The notes under the pieces: generated by a model
The model's input: the letters and a program-made list of their open reading frames with translations, nothing else
The model's database searches: none
What the model was told of the DNA's origin: nothing
Translations under genes and position numbers: made by a program
In this document: piece by piece, positions 47,780 to 59,276 of the stretch
How positions within the stretch are numbered: position 1 is the first letter of the stretch
Layout: each line of letters begins with the position of its first letter
Source: Augochlora pura
Taxonomy: Eukaryota; Arthropoda; Insecta; Hymenoptera; Halictidae
Direction of reading: 5' to 3'
NCBI RefSeq assembly: GCF_028453695.1
Contig: NC_135774.1
Coordinates: 2,356,001 to 2,420,000, forward strand
Length of the DNA stretch: 64,000 nt

Positions 47780-47860
47780 GCGATTGTTTCCGTATTAAAG
47801 GAAGAATTTCGTTTAAGCTAAAATTGCTTCTTCCCTTGGTCTAGCTCTCCCCCTCTCTCC
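47780..47860 (+). repeat. Right copy of the 80-bp direct repeat
   Basis: GCGATTGTTTCCGTATTAAA followed by GGAAGAATTTCG and AAAATTGCTTCTTCCC and a CT-rich end. The two copies bracket the whole class II array. Confidence 0.9.
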
Positions 47861-48925
47861 TATATTGTCTCTATTTCTCTGTGTAGCGTTCACGCTGGCA
47901 GACCGCGCCCAGTTTTCACGTCGAAAAATGTCGCGTTCATGAAATATGCAAAGAGGAACGGCTGAAGGTTAATTTAGTCGGCTATTCCGGGCTTGTCGTT
48001 AACAAGGTATTATTCACTCCGTGACCCCCACGTGCCTGTATCTCGGGTGTCGCTTCCGTCATCGGTGCCCACCGGACGCTCAATCGACCACCCCGTCCCC
48101 CCTCTCCCCGTCTTCATTATTTAACTACAATTCCATCTTTCCCCCGGCTCGATATATATATCAATCGAGCGATTTTATTCTCATCACGTAGCTGTTTAAG
48201 TTCCGACGAATCAGAGATATTTCCCCCCCGGCGGAATACGCATCGTTCTATCGCCGCGATCATTTTCTCTCGCGGGCCCGGGGAGCTTATTTTCCAAGGA
48301 AACGGAATTGTAACCCGTTCCGCTATTATTCCTCCCCGATACCGTTCGCAATATCAACGAAGCTTCCGCCTCCCACGTGGATGTTTATCTTCTGAAAATT
48401 CAAAGGCGCTTACTCGGTGAAATACGCTTTGTTTTCTCCTGTAAATAATGTTCTTCTCGATATTAGGAATTTATTTTTTAAAGGAAAACGACTGTATTAA
48501 TCGCTTCAGTGTTTTATTACTCTTCGACGCTGCTATACTTCGTAGTGTCAATTATACTATTTTATACTCTCAACGTGGCAACTTGATGTCATTAAATTCA
48601 TGTATTTTTCCTTCGTCAATCAAAAATTTATCGTAAAAGAGAACACAATTCTATTCCACATTGATCAGCTATTGCTCCTGACCGTAACCCTTCATGGCAT
48701 CAATTATGCTATTTTACGCTCCCAGTGTGGCTATTTAAGTTCTAAGATATCGAACACACTTCGCGCTATCCTAATGCAGAATGACAATCCACTCTATCAC
48801 CTCTCGTGAATTAAAAATTTAATTCAGCAGAGTTATAAATATTTCAATTTAGTAAACTAATAACAGCAGCTATATTATAATCGATAGAAGCACGTTTCTA
48901 CAATAGTACCAGGACGAGACGAACT
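47861..48925. other. Unique sequence, no gene seen
   Basis: CpG-rich to about 48380, AT-rich afterwards. Two plus-strand frames of 62-69 codons near 48448-48809 share the segment ATTTTATACTCTC / ATTTTACGCTCCC and may be a weak local duplication (roughly 150 bp apart). Confidence 0.45.
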
Positions 48926-48929
48926 AGAG

Positions 48930-49160
48930 CGTCAGGAACACCGTAGATAAGATATGTAAAATAGAACGTCGCTGTGACCGGTCAGACATGAATAACAGTG
49001 CGATACGGGCCACAAAATCAACAGAGGAGCGATGCGCAAGTACAATAGGACAGTCAATGATCAGGCGAAGTGATTGGAGCATCGGGGGTATTGGAGAGAA
49101 GATTAGCACAGTGGAACGATACTCTCTCTGTGTCCGTGTGTGTGTGTGATCAGACGTTAA
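48930..49160. repeat. Second locus of the (TG)n-containing satellite
   Basis: AGATATGTAAAATAGAACG, AGACATGAATAACAGTGCGA, GCGCAAGTACAATAGGACAG and a (GT)n run at about 49129-49149 occur in the pattern seen at 42.8-43.0 kb. Confidence 0.75.
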
Positions 49161-50530
49161 TAACAGACCTAGGAAGCGACTACGCAACTGGAGCTAAGTC
49201 AACAACCGAGCTGATCCAGAAAATCAAAATGATTTATGCAACAATGTACCGCGGAGCGAATATATCGCGGACATTTGCCCGATTAGCATCGATGGATAAT
49301 TCAGAGCCTCAAGGTGGGGAGGAGGTGGAAGGCCTAGTAGGAAATACAGGGGCGAACCTTTTCGCATTCCAGAAAGAAATTTCCGGCATCGACCAGGGCC
49401 GTAATAAATACTGGATGCCAGGCGGACGCGTTACGGGCCCCCGGCTCTCGAAATTTGCTCCACGGTTTTATCCCCCCCGGAGCGATGCTTTCACTTTGCA
49501 TTTGGGTCGCTCTATCGCGGTCTTAATATTTGAATACCGGGATCATGTGTCAGGGCTGGCTGAGGAGCGGGGACGCGAATGGATCCTGGAGGGTTGTGCT
49601 ATCACAGAAACGGCCCAAGAAGAAAACGGGCGGCCGTAAAAAGGTAACCGGACGCACGAATCCTTGTCCCCGTGTACCGTGCGGCTAACTTCGATGTTCG
49701 ACCTCCCATGGGGATATCTCCGGGACTCCTTTTTTTTTGCCATCGGGCTCTCCCGGCATGGAATATTTAGAGGCGAGCGCTACTATCCCGGCTAACGGCC
49801 GACAGAACACAGCTGTCTTTATGTCGCAATAAACCGAGCTTTACGGATCCGCGGGAACCGCGGACGGACCCGATTCAATTTTCTGTCGCGAGGAGATGGA
49901 ATAATGGTTGAAATATGAATTGACAACGCTTTGTCGATGTATGTACATTTCAAGCAGCTCTGTTAAGATATTGTTGCTACGACTACGCTATTTACGAATG
50001 TACTGTAATAACTAGAATAGCGTAAATTGGGAATAAAATGCCGCGACGTACAACGCGTGCGAACAACAAAGTTCGCACCAATATCATTGCACTTCCAAGC
50101 GAATTTCAATTCTTCTTTCAACACCATTTAAATCAAATTCTCAACGATAGAAAAATCATACAAGAATTTCTATTTTCAGATAAGAAGAAAAGAACACTTC
50201 TAACGTGACACATAGATCGGACAAATCACCACCGATCTCTCGCTCCGTGAGAAACGCAGCCATCCATCTGAGCGATCCTCGCCGAAGAATGCGTCGTGAG
50301 AAGACAAGCAGGAAACCGTAGAAGAAGATTGTGTCGTGGAATATTCGTCGCGGATTAAAGATGCATCCCGCGCCGCTGCGCATCCCTAAATATTTCATTC
50401 CGCGCGGCGGTCTGCTACCGATAAGATTATCCGTGTTTATCTCGGTACGGATTAACCGCGGTATACCTGCCCGAACAATTTCATCCCATGGATCATCGGC
50501 GCGTGTCGGAAATTTCTGGCCGGAAATTTC
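49161..50530. other. Unique sequence, no gene accepted
   Basis: A 189-codon plus-strand frame at 49070-49639 begins at GTG inside the satellite, crosses its (GT)n tract and continues in CpG-rich DNA. It lacks a recognised domain. The remainder is AT-rich 49890-50200 and CpG-rich after. Confidence 0.5.
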
Positions 50531-50556
50531 GAGGGAGGGGGGAGGGGGAGGGAGGA
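50531..50556 (+). other. G-quadruplex motif
   Basis: Runs of G3, G6, G5 and G3 are separated by single A residues, which satisfies the standard four-tract rule on the plus strand. Confidence 0.85.
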
Positions 50557-50702
50557 CAGATTTATAGGCTGTATTGTAGACAGCGTTGTTCTACAGGTAC
50601 GCAAGTTTTCTAATTACTGTCGGCGCCGCGACGGCCTGGCACGCGATTATGTATAAGGCGACGTTGCATCGACGACGCTCTGCGAGCAGGGCGCACTCGA
50701 TT

Positions 50703-50751
50703 CTAAGAGAAAGAGAGTGAGAGAGAGAGAGAGAGAGAGTGAGAGAGAGGA
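50703..50751. repeat. (GA)n microsatellite
   Basis: GA repeats with two GTGA interruptions. Confidence 0.9.
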
Positions 50752-51998
50752 TCTGGTATTTATTGGCCGAGGTAACGGCATCGAACGACGTCGATCTCGG
50801 ATGGGAAGGGGTTTGCGTTGTTTGGCAGCCGTGTCCCGTAATTGCGCCCGTTGCCCTGTTCCGCCGAAACAAACCTAACAGTCGACGTTTCCCTAAGTAA
50901 AATGCAATTTCGTGTACACCGGGTAAATAGATTCCGCGTCCTATATGTCAGGACGCGCGCGGCTGGTACACGACAGCTGCTCGTGCTCCCTAACTTTGTA
51001 CCCGGCAATTTTAAGTTCTTCCACTGAAACGACTAATCCCGCGGCCCTTCAGCCACTCGCTCCCCCTCCAAAGCCGCCCGAAATCTGTTTAATAACTACG
51101 TTTCCGACCACGGTCACCGAAATCTGTTTAATCGGCTTGCGATCATCGCCGAATTCATCCGATTCTCTCTGCGCTCAGAAATGACTCTCTTGATGCGAAT
51201 GTATTGCGAGAGCATCGATTAGAAACTGACTTAAATAATAATGATAAATTTAGTTATCGAAGAGGGAAATGCTTTGTCATAATCATAGAAAGTAACAATG
51301 ATATAACAATCGCGCAGGAAGGAATAAAATATAGCTGAAGGCAGCTTAAGTCTAAAGAAGCTCGAGGTAAAAGACAATCGAGTCTACCGTCCTGCGCCAG
51401 ACGTCTTTCGGACGTCTCGAAGACGTGCGATCTGGGTTACCAGTAAACTGCAACGACTACAATTTAATCAGGAAATGGAACGACGAACGAACGAAGCGAA
51501 AGTCTCGAAACGACTCGCGGAAACGAAGAATATCGCCCGATAATTCCCCGCGCCGGAATTTAAGGGAAAATCGACAGCGGACGGGAAATTGCACGCGTTT
51601 CTACAGTTTCGCTTTGTTTCGCGCGAACTTCCGATCCCGATTCGACGGTGTTTTCGAGACACGGCGGGAAGGTGGAACGGGGGTGGAAGGAGGGGGTCAT
51701 CGGCGATCTCTCCCGCATAAACAACCGAAAAACTTGGGAGTCATTACTCACAGCGCGAAACGCCTTGTCCTACCGGTGGAAGTTCCGAAGCGAGAAGTCC
51801 GGCGACCGAAATACCCGAAACGGAACGGCTCTTCGGTGGAAGACTAGCAGGGGTCGACTTCTTGTCGTGCACTGTCCCGAGACGAATCGCGAAAACAATT
51901 ATGGACCAATAAATTGCTTTCGAGCGGTGAAACGACGGAAGACGGTCGCCGGACGCTTTTGTGCCAGCTCGGCACACGGTGACCCTTGTTTTCCTATA
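50752..51998. other. Unique CpG-rich sequence, no gene seen
   Basis: Frames of 117-140 codons at 51425-52001 overlap in two plus frames and on the minus strand, which argues for compositional openness. Confidence 0.45.
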
Positions 51999-52033
51999 TG
52001 AGATAGAGAGAGACAGAGAGAGAGAGAGAGAGG
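51999..52033. repeat. (GA)n microsatellite
   Basis: GA repeats with an ACAG interruption. Confidence 0.9.
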
Positions 52034-52535
52034 TGGTTCTACACGAGTCCACCGTCGCGATTCTACCGAGAGAGACGCGAAAAAATGTCGAGCGCTCATA
52101 AATGCTCGGCAAAATGGTAGAAGAGTATCGAGTATTAGGTCGAATTGGTCGTTCGACTACTTTTCTTGAAATTTCTAGACAGGGAACAATTTTCCTCTGC
52201 TAGATTATGCCGGGGCTTTGGCTTCTTCGAAATGATCGACCTGTAATAATGCTGCCGGGCTCCCACGAGGCGCTTCGGAAAATTGCCGTGCGTTGTACAA
52301 TTGATACGCTCTTTGAAAGTTAACTAAAGTATCAGGTTGTATAAAATTCTATTCGATACGAAATTGAACTTAGTATTCATTGTACTATGTTATTCAAGTT
52401 ATTCTGATCTATTTTACCTTGCTGGAGCCTGTTCTTCAAGGAAACACTTTTGGATATTAACATTGAAGCATTTTCATCAGTGTAACCCTTTAAATGTAAA
52501 GCCTCGATTGCTACCGTTGCAAGACTCGCTTTAAA
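52034..52535. other. Unique sequence, no gene seen
   Basis: CpG-moderate to 52290, then AT-rich. A TAACCCTTTAAATG near 52485 only loosely resembles a TTAA-element terminus. Confidence 0.45.
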
Positions 52536-52610
52536 CTACTGTAACTCAGCGAGAAAAAATCGCAGCTCATTTCCACTTTTTTCATATTAAAGGGAAAAGA
52601 TCGAACTTTA
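52536..52610 (+). repeat. CGTAC-core repeat, class I, diverged forward copy
   Basis: CTACTGTAACTCAGCGAG then AAAAAATCGCAGC and TCATATTAAAGGGAAAAG. An AAAAAAATCGTCAAG remnant follows near 52800. Confidence 0.7.
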
Positions 52611-53914
52611 TTCTAGTGCAAACGGCATCACCGAAAAAAATTTTTCAAAGTCTATGCATTTTGTCAAACTTGGGAATTTTTATACGATTATTTTTGACAA
52701 ACATGGTCTTGTATTTAAATGGCCACAGCGGCGAAGGAGCATCGAATATAAAATCCAAGAATACCACTTTAAAGTAGACATTTCAAGCTTTAATTCGGTA
52801 AAAAAATCGTCAAGCAGCGACGATTTTTAGCGGCGTTATCGTCACTCATAGTTGGCCTATTTATCAGACTCAAGGGGTCATATATATTTTTAGAGCGCGT
52901 TAGTTTGAGGGATCGCCGAGCGAAATACCGGGGCTCCGCTTGTCAATCCCCGGCCATTTTTATCGGCTGTCTACGGGCCACTCATTTGTTGTTTTATAGG
53001 CGACGATTATCGAATGAGCCGGCGAGTGGCAGCGGGGAAAAAGAGCCCGCGATTTACGCGCTCGCCGTTTGCCGGTCGGCGTTCCCCGGACCACGATCAC
53101 CTCGTCCGGAGATCCGGGGGCCGGTGCTCGCCATTTCGCTGATTGATCATCGCCTAGGATCGTCGCGGACCAGCGATTAATTATCCCGGAAACCATTGTC
53201 GGACCCCGTTTCAATGGGTCCTCCTCTCCGAAGGGCGGGCTGAAGAAAAAAAAATAGCTGGGACAGCAGGAGCGTTCGCGTTCGGAAAATCCGCAGCGTT
53301 CAAGTTCCCTCATTAATCCACGACTCGTCGTCGCCGCGGACTTTCCGTTTCCGGCGGCGGGCCGCGTCTCCGAGTGGAAACGGACCGCCGACGTCCGACA
53401 CCGATCGGACAAGTTATTCGCCGGCAGTTCCAGAATTCTTTGCGAGGGGAAAACCGGAGTTTCTACAACTTTCCGACTGAACGCTTCGAACCGGCTCCGT
53501 TTCCGCTTCCTCCGCGGCCATTCCGCGCGCAGCCCCGGTCAGCACGCTTCCCTCGGACCCTTCCACGATCTTCCTCCTCCCGGCGAACCCCGTTCCGTCC
53601 GATATCTTCCCTCATCGTTCTAATTTTCCACGAAGATCGGACTCGCTTTATATTTTTGATATTTCGTCCGACTTCCCGTGTTTTCCTCCCGCTTGATTCT
53701 CGCTCGATTTTCCCCGCTGCGCTTTAGAACCGAGGTCCATTCTTCCCTTTATTCGCCTCGCTTTACATTCCATCCGCCCCGTCTCCGCGATTTTTGGCCA
53801 CGCGTTGCTCGAGCAGGATGCGTCATCCAGCGATTCCGACTTAATTAGTTCGCCCGAATTACGCGTCGAATACGGTGAAATTTTAATTGGTTCCTTTGAG
53901 CCGATCGCGGCTTT
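52611..53914. other. Unique sequence, CpG-dense in its second half
   Basis: CpG-dense from about 52900 to 53620. Frames of 91-150 codons on opposite strands overlap here; none recognised. Confidence 0.45.
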
Positions 53915-53975
53915 ATCAGGCTCGAATTGAAGCTGAAAGAGCGCGCTTTACATCGGCGTAATTTTGATATAATAT
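53915..53975 (+). repeat. Isolated unit of the 61-kb array family
   Basis: CAGGCTCGAATTGAAGCTGA followed by AAGAGCGCGCTTTA matches the AGGGCTCAAATTGAAGCTGA core that starts the array at 61231. Confidence 0.6.
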
Positions 53976-54518
53976 AAAGGCGAAACGGAGGAACAGACTC
54001 GCGATATTTCGAGGAGTACTTTGAAGAAACGTGGTCCGGTTTTATTTTATTTTGCGCGATAGTGTTTAAACTTTAATTACCTTATGTCGAAGCTGATGGG
54101 TTTTAGTTGATAATAGGTTAATTCTGGTTGCAAAGAGTGGTCTAAAGAGCGAAGCCTCGAGCTTCTTAACGGGCGATAGATTCGAAGCGATCGGTTTAAA
54201 GGGGCATTATGGGTTGGTCCTGAAGCGATGCATTGAACGCACGCGGCGTCGCGCAAGCGGGCACGGACGGTGGATGCAGGTCGGAAAGGTAGCGGAGCGT
54301 TCACAGAAGGTTTCCCTTGGCAAGGGACTAGTTTTCTCGGCCGCTCGAGCGCAGTGTTTTACCCCCAGGCCTCTCTTCGGAAAGGAAGTTAAATAGGCGG
54401 CGAAGCCGAAAAAAAAGAGATTGATTTCACGAACCAGTGAGAACGGTGTACAAGCGGCGGCTTAATAGGTCTCCCCTGGCCCCCCGCCAGCTACACGCTG
54501 TTCACTCTCCCTTGCTCG
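53976..54518. other. Unique sequence, no gene seen
   Basis: Mixed composition; frames of 60-75 codons only. Confidence 0.45.
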
Positions 54519-54584
54519 CTCCCTACCTTTCTCTCTCCCTCCCTCCCTTTCTCTCTCTCTCTCTCCCTCTTTCTCTCTCTCTCA

Positions 54585-54623
<39 letters not shown>

Positions 54624-54625
54624 CC
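54519..54625. repeat. CT-rich microsatellite
   Basis: CT repeats with CCC and TTT interruptions, ending in about 18 uninterrupted CT units. Confidence 0.9.
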
Positions 54626-55067
54626 CGACTCACTCGAAACTCACGAAGACGGGACCCGCTTAATCTTCTTTAGCGGCGGGAAGACTGCTCGTAGGAAAAA
54701 GTCAAAAGACCGTGAAGGGATCCGGCAATTTAGCGAGTCTTTAGCCGGGACCGGGCGCGGAATAGTTCACGGGAAAATTAACACTCGACTGTGCCTGGCA
54801 ATTTAAAGGCGATTTTTCCGAGACCCATTTATCAGTCTGGCCGATTCGATGCCCGAAGCCGCGTTACTAATGAATACTCCACTCCCTCGTTCTCGCCCTC
54901 TTCCCTTTAAATCGGAGTCGCCCGAGACCCCTGCACAGTTCGTCTATTTTCTTCAAAAAAACATTCAACAGAAATGAAAATAAATCGTTCTAATCTTTTT
55001 TTCCATCTAAACAATTATTACAATCGAGAAATCCTTGCTTGTTCCAAATCTTCGCACTGGAACCATT
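54626..55067. other. Unique sequence, no gene seen
   Basis: CpG-moderate DNA, AT-rich at its end. Nothing recognised. Confidence 0.45.
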
Positions 55068-55282
55068 TGAACCCCTTGCGTTATAAAATAACGAGTTAGA
55101 CTCGTGACGTTTCGTGCATGGTTTGATAAATATGGCTGTCGATCATTTTTATTAAATTGAAATAAAATTTGAATCCCCTGTCATTTAAATCTGGGGATTA
55201 AAGTGAACGAGGACAATCGGGACACTAGACTCATCTCGTGGCATCAAGGAAATAATTAAGAATTAATAGTGCGAAGGGTTAA
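55068..55282. mobile_element. TTAA-type short inverted-repeat element
   Basis: Left end TGAACCCCTTGCGTTA and right end AGTGCGAAGGGTTAA are imperfect inverted repeats of the TTAACCCTTTGC type. The left TTAA has mutated to TGAA. Length is 215 bp. The interior holds CTCGTGACG and ATCTCGTGG motifs but no coding sequence. Confidence 0.6.
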
Positions 55283-56177
55283 TTCTAAATTTAAGATAAT
55301 CATTATAGATCTACTTAGTTTTTGGATTATTATTATCATATATAATTATTGATAAATTGTGACACAATATCTTTCGACGGCACCACGGAGTCACCGAGTG
55401 CCAGGATTTAATTACGTAGAAAATTATTACAAGGGTGAACCGCCGCCATCACGTTGATCAACGAGCAAGAGGGGCGGCGTCGACGTACACCCACCGCGCA
55501 GCCCCGTTGTCTTCGGTTTCGCGGCGATAACACGGCCGCGCGTCGGTTGTAAGCGGAGATGATAGGATCGCGGCTCGTTAGGATCGTCTCCCCCGGATCC
55601 GTCTAAATTGACGGGCCGGGATGGGAACGGACTGGCAGATGGGCGCCGGGTGCCCGGACAAGTAGGCCACGGATGCTGCGAGGGTCGACACCCTTTTTCG
55701 GTCGCGGTAAATCCAATCAAAACCCTCTCTCCTCCGAGCACTTGACGCCCCCCCGCCGCCGCCGGAACACACGCTCGACCCAGTTCCGGGCTCCGGGCTG
55801 TGGCTCTCCGGGCAGCCGGGGCTCGTTTGCGGGGGAGGGGTGGGGAACCCCGACGATTTAATTTACAAGTTCCCGCGATGGGGAATAGGGCCTGGTTAGC
55901 CCTGAATCACCGGCGAAAAATTACGCGCGTTTCAACGCCCACGGAACGAGCACTCGGCCGGCGGCCGAAGGGCGCGCACGGGCGGAAACGTAGGGCGGCC
56001 GCAGGAGGGATGAAAAACAGCGAGTGGGACGCCTTGTTTCAACGGGGAACATGGTTAACGGCCGGCACGTACGAAGCTTTGTCCGTCGGCGCGTAAAGAA
56101 TGCGATGGATCAGCCCTCGATCGATCGATCCGAGCGCTGATAAATGCGGGATCGTCTCGCGAGAAACGCTTGCCACG

Positions 56178-56180
<3 letters not shown>
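55283..56180. other. Unique sequence, no gene seen
   Basis: AT-rich to 55390, then strongly CpG-rich. Frames of 60-104 codons overlap on both strands. Confidence 0.45.
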
Positions 56181-56223
<43 letters not shown>

Positions 56224-56465
56224 GATCTTTCTCTTTCGTAATCTCTTTGCCTTCTTTCTCTTTCGCTTTTTTGCTCTCGTGGTCTCTCTCTTTTTTAATC
56301 TTTTTCTCTTGTTACTCTCTTTCTCTCCGACTCCCTTCCTCAATCTTTTCATCTTATCACTTTTCTTCCCTTTCTTTCTCTTATTCTCTCTCTCTCTCTT
56401 CCGTTCTCAATCGTTCTGTCTTATCTTTCTATTGCTCTCTCTCTGTCTCTCTTTCTTTTTCAATC
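56181..56465. repeat. (CT)20 microsatellite with a long pyrimidine tail
   Basis: Twenty perfect CT units (56181-56220), then about 240 bp of C/T-rich sequence with TTTCTC blocks. The strand asymmetry could support triplex (H-DNA) structures. Plus-strand frames of 111 and 148 codons of Leu, Ser and Phe come from this tract. Confidence 0.92.
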
Positions 56466-57457
56466 GTTCGGATTTATGATTGCACCAGGATACTTTTTTT
56501 CTTTGTCACAAAGCCGACCTACATCCCTTATACACCCTGTCGATGATAGCAGAGTGACGCTTCTCTGACGATCTGTTTTGCCGAATGTTACGCCAGGTCG
56601 AGAATTTTCAATTCCGCGGCAGTAAATATTTATCGAAGACGCGCGCTTGTCACTGCGATCGTATGAGTGACACCCTCTGCCATCTCTGCGGATTTTATGC
56701 ATTAATAGCGAAATTCAGGTGGTCAAATTTCAAAACTATGGAGACATTAGTAAAGTTGAAATATTCTTTTTATTCCGAATAAAAACTCGCATCGCAGTTC
56801 TAGTGACGATTATTTTTGCGCAACGGGCGTCTAACGACCAGCTCTTATCTAAAACAAACTATACTAAAACTGCATACTATTCACCTCTAAAATTTGTTCT
56901 TAATATCCACCATTAACGACAAAAATAATTAAAAAACAAAAATAACATAAAAACTAAAAATAACTGCATATTCCAACAAACTAAACGTCTTCCCCAAAGT
57001 CTGCTTTTAATCTCGTTTTCCCGAAAGCAGAAAACACCCGAAAGGTTCGAACGAATGCGCATTCGTTTAATCGCGAGCACCGCCGACACCTCGATCACGG
57101 ACGATTTCACAGTACACTCTGTTCCCCGTAGAAAATTAATCGTCTTCATTATACTGTTAACAATAAATTCCCGCGGTCCATTGTTTACCGCAGGAGAAAC
57201 CTCGGGCAGATTAATCGGGCGTTATTCGCCTTTCATCCGCAGCCAGAATCGTTCCGCGTTATTAGTACAATTATTAGTACAATCCCTTTTCATTCCGTCG
57301 GAAGCGTAGGGCGTTATGGCGTGGCCATTTACGCGAGCAGAGTGTTCTAAACGCGCGATTTGTCTTCCGGCGAGGGAAAAACAGCGAGGATGCCGTTTTG
57401 GTCGACGGCCGGCCGTGCCGGAAATTCGTTCGAGCGATCCGCTCGAATGATGTCTAA
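56466..57457. other. Unique sequence, no gene seen
   Basis: Mixed composition with frames up to 94 codons, none recognised. Confidence 0.45.
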
Positions 57458-57526
57458 TTAACCCTTTCGTTGAGGGCGTCGATCATTGCCTGCGATCGCC
57501 CGACTTGCCGTTTGGAAGGGTGCCGA

Positions 57527-57735
57527 TTATATTATATTATACTATACTATACTATATTATACCATAGTATATTATACTATGCTATATTATACCACACTAT
57601 ACCATATTATATTTTACTATACCATATCATACTATACTATACTACGAATTTATTTTCAATGAATGTTCCCTATACTATATTATGTTATATTATATTATAC
57701 TATACTGTACTGTACTATTTTATATTATATGTATT
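57527..57735. repeat. (ATACT/ATATT)n pentanucleotide array, left arm
   Basis: TATACTATACTATATTATAC-type repeats in a 5-bp register with CATA interruptions, broken near 57645-57670 by unique bases. Tyr/Ile/Leu-rich frames across it are artefacts. Confidence 0.9.
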
Positions 57736-57796
57736 ATGTGAATTTTTTTATTAAACAAATTATGCTCTCCGAGCAGCTGATGTAAACCTGATGTAA

Positions 57797-57907
57797 GTAT
57801 AATATAGTACAGTATAGTATAGTATAGTACAGTATAGTGTAGTATAGTATAATATAATATTGTATGGTATAGTATAGTACAGTATAAAATAATATAAAAT
57901 TATAAAC
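57797..57907. repeat. (AGTAT)n pentanucleotide array, right arm
   Basis: GTATAGTATAGTACAGTATA-type repeats, the reverse complement of the left arm motif. Confidence 0.9.
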
Positions 57908-57959
57908 GACGCGTTCCATGGCGTCGCTCGAGCACAGCGTACTGTAACGAAAGGGTTAA

Positions 57960-59184
57960 GAGGTGCAGCGGTCCGCGGGAGCCGTAATTAATGCGCCCCG
58001 CGGACGGGATCGCCGATAAATTGTTATGGGTCCTTCGTCACGTCGCGTTAGCCGGTCGCGTTAGCCGGCCGCGCGGCCGCTATTGAACACCTCTTAGGTG
58101 TTGTACCGGATCGTGTTGTACAGCTAACTAACGTGGCCCGACATTGTAAATACGGCCCCGGTGTAACTTGCGTGCTGATTGAGGCTCGTGTGCGCGCATT
58201 ACTTTGCACTGTACGGTATATACCCAGCAGCAACCCTGATGGATGGACCCGAGCCCCGGGATTAATTGCCTCGCAGCTCACCCATGGCCGCGGCGAAATT
58301 GAAAATCCCACGGAAACGAAGACACGGAGAGGGGCGGGAGAGGGGGGGTGGGCCTCCGATTAATTCATTGTTTAAACGTCTCTCTATTTATAGCCGGACG
58401 AGATTTTAATTGGCGTCCGATGATTATCTATGGAAACGGCGGCCGAAAATCCGAACGCCGATATTTTTCGACTCGCTTGACCCCGTTATCACGGGGGAAA
58501 TTTCGGCCCCACGTTTCTACTCCACCCTGGCCGACTTATCGTCGATGTTTCTACACGCGCAAACACTTGTCCCGATTAATTGTTCGTCGGTCGCTTTTTC
58601 GACCGCTCGATTCGGATAGCAATTATTACGCGTTCGAATAATTCATAATTTTTCATTTCGACTAAATTACTAGAATAAATTATTCGACTAAATTATATCG
58701 CGTTAATTGTATCAATTGCTTTGTTTAATTATACATTTACGATGCGAATGATAATGGGAATGATCGGTCGGTGCGATAGTGCGACGTTCTCGTTGACCCA
58801 CTTATTAAAGTGTAATCTAGACGCGACGGAACGATGAAAAAGCGAATAAATTAATAAATTTCAATGCTGATGCACGGACACTTAGATCTAAATTATCGTA
58901 ACTATAAATTTTAACGATATAGAATACGATATATCATTGAATAATACAATTTTCGTGTTTCCGGCAACGCGAAAAACGTGACTCGCCTTGCTGCGATTCT
59001 AACGCGTTAAATCGTTCGCCGTGCTCTTTAATATTCCATCGGGAGCTCGTTCGTCGAAATAAAATCGTTAATCCTGATCTGCTTATCCGTCGTGCGAGCG
59101 AAACGCCGAACTCGGCCGGCGGCGGCGTTCGTAGAAAGCGAAACGGGGTTTCGAACGCGTTGGAAATCTGTTTCTTTAGAATCT
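57960..59184. other. Unique sequence, no gene seen
   Basis: CpG-rich to 58620, AT-rich to 58960, CpG-rich after. Frames of 60-139 codons overlap on both strands; none recognised. Confidence 0.45.
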
Positions 59185-59276
59185 GTCTCTCTTTCTCTTT
59201 CTTTGTCTGTTTCTCTCTTTCACCCTTTCCTTCAGTTTCTCTTTCTCTAACTCTCTCTCTCTCTCTCTCTCTCTCG
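59185..59276. repeat. CT-rich microsatellite
   Basis: Loose CT/TTTC repeats followed by about 13 uninterrupted CT units ending at 59276. Confidence 0.85.

Larger units (their letters stand above)
57458..57959. mobile_element. TTAA-flanked palindromic element with pentanucleotide arms
   Basis: Perfect 14-bp terminal inverted repeats, TTAACCCTTTCGTT at 57458-57471 and its complement at 57946-57959. Each includes a TTAA, as in the smaller elements of the window. Inside, ATACT-type repeats (57527-57735) face AGTAT-type repeats (57797-57907) across about 60 bp of unique DNA, so most of the 502-bp element could fold into one stem. No transposase. Confidence 0.75.

Noticed and set aside
49070..49639. 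189-codon plus-strand open frame
   Set aside because: It begins at GTG within a satellite unit and runs through its (GT)n tract before entering unique DNA, so the start is not genic. No family recognised.
56100..56546. 148-codon Leu/Ser/Phe-rich frame that could pass for a membrane protein
   Set aside because: It lies on a CT microsatellite and its pyrimidine tail.
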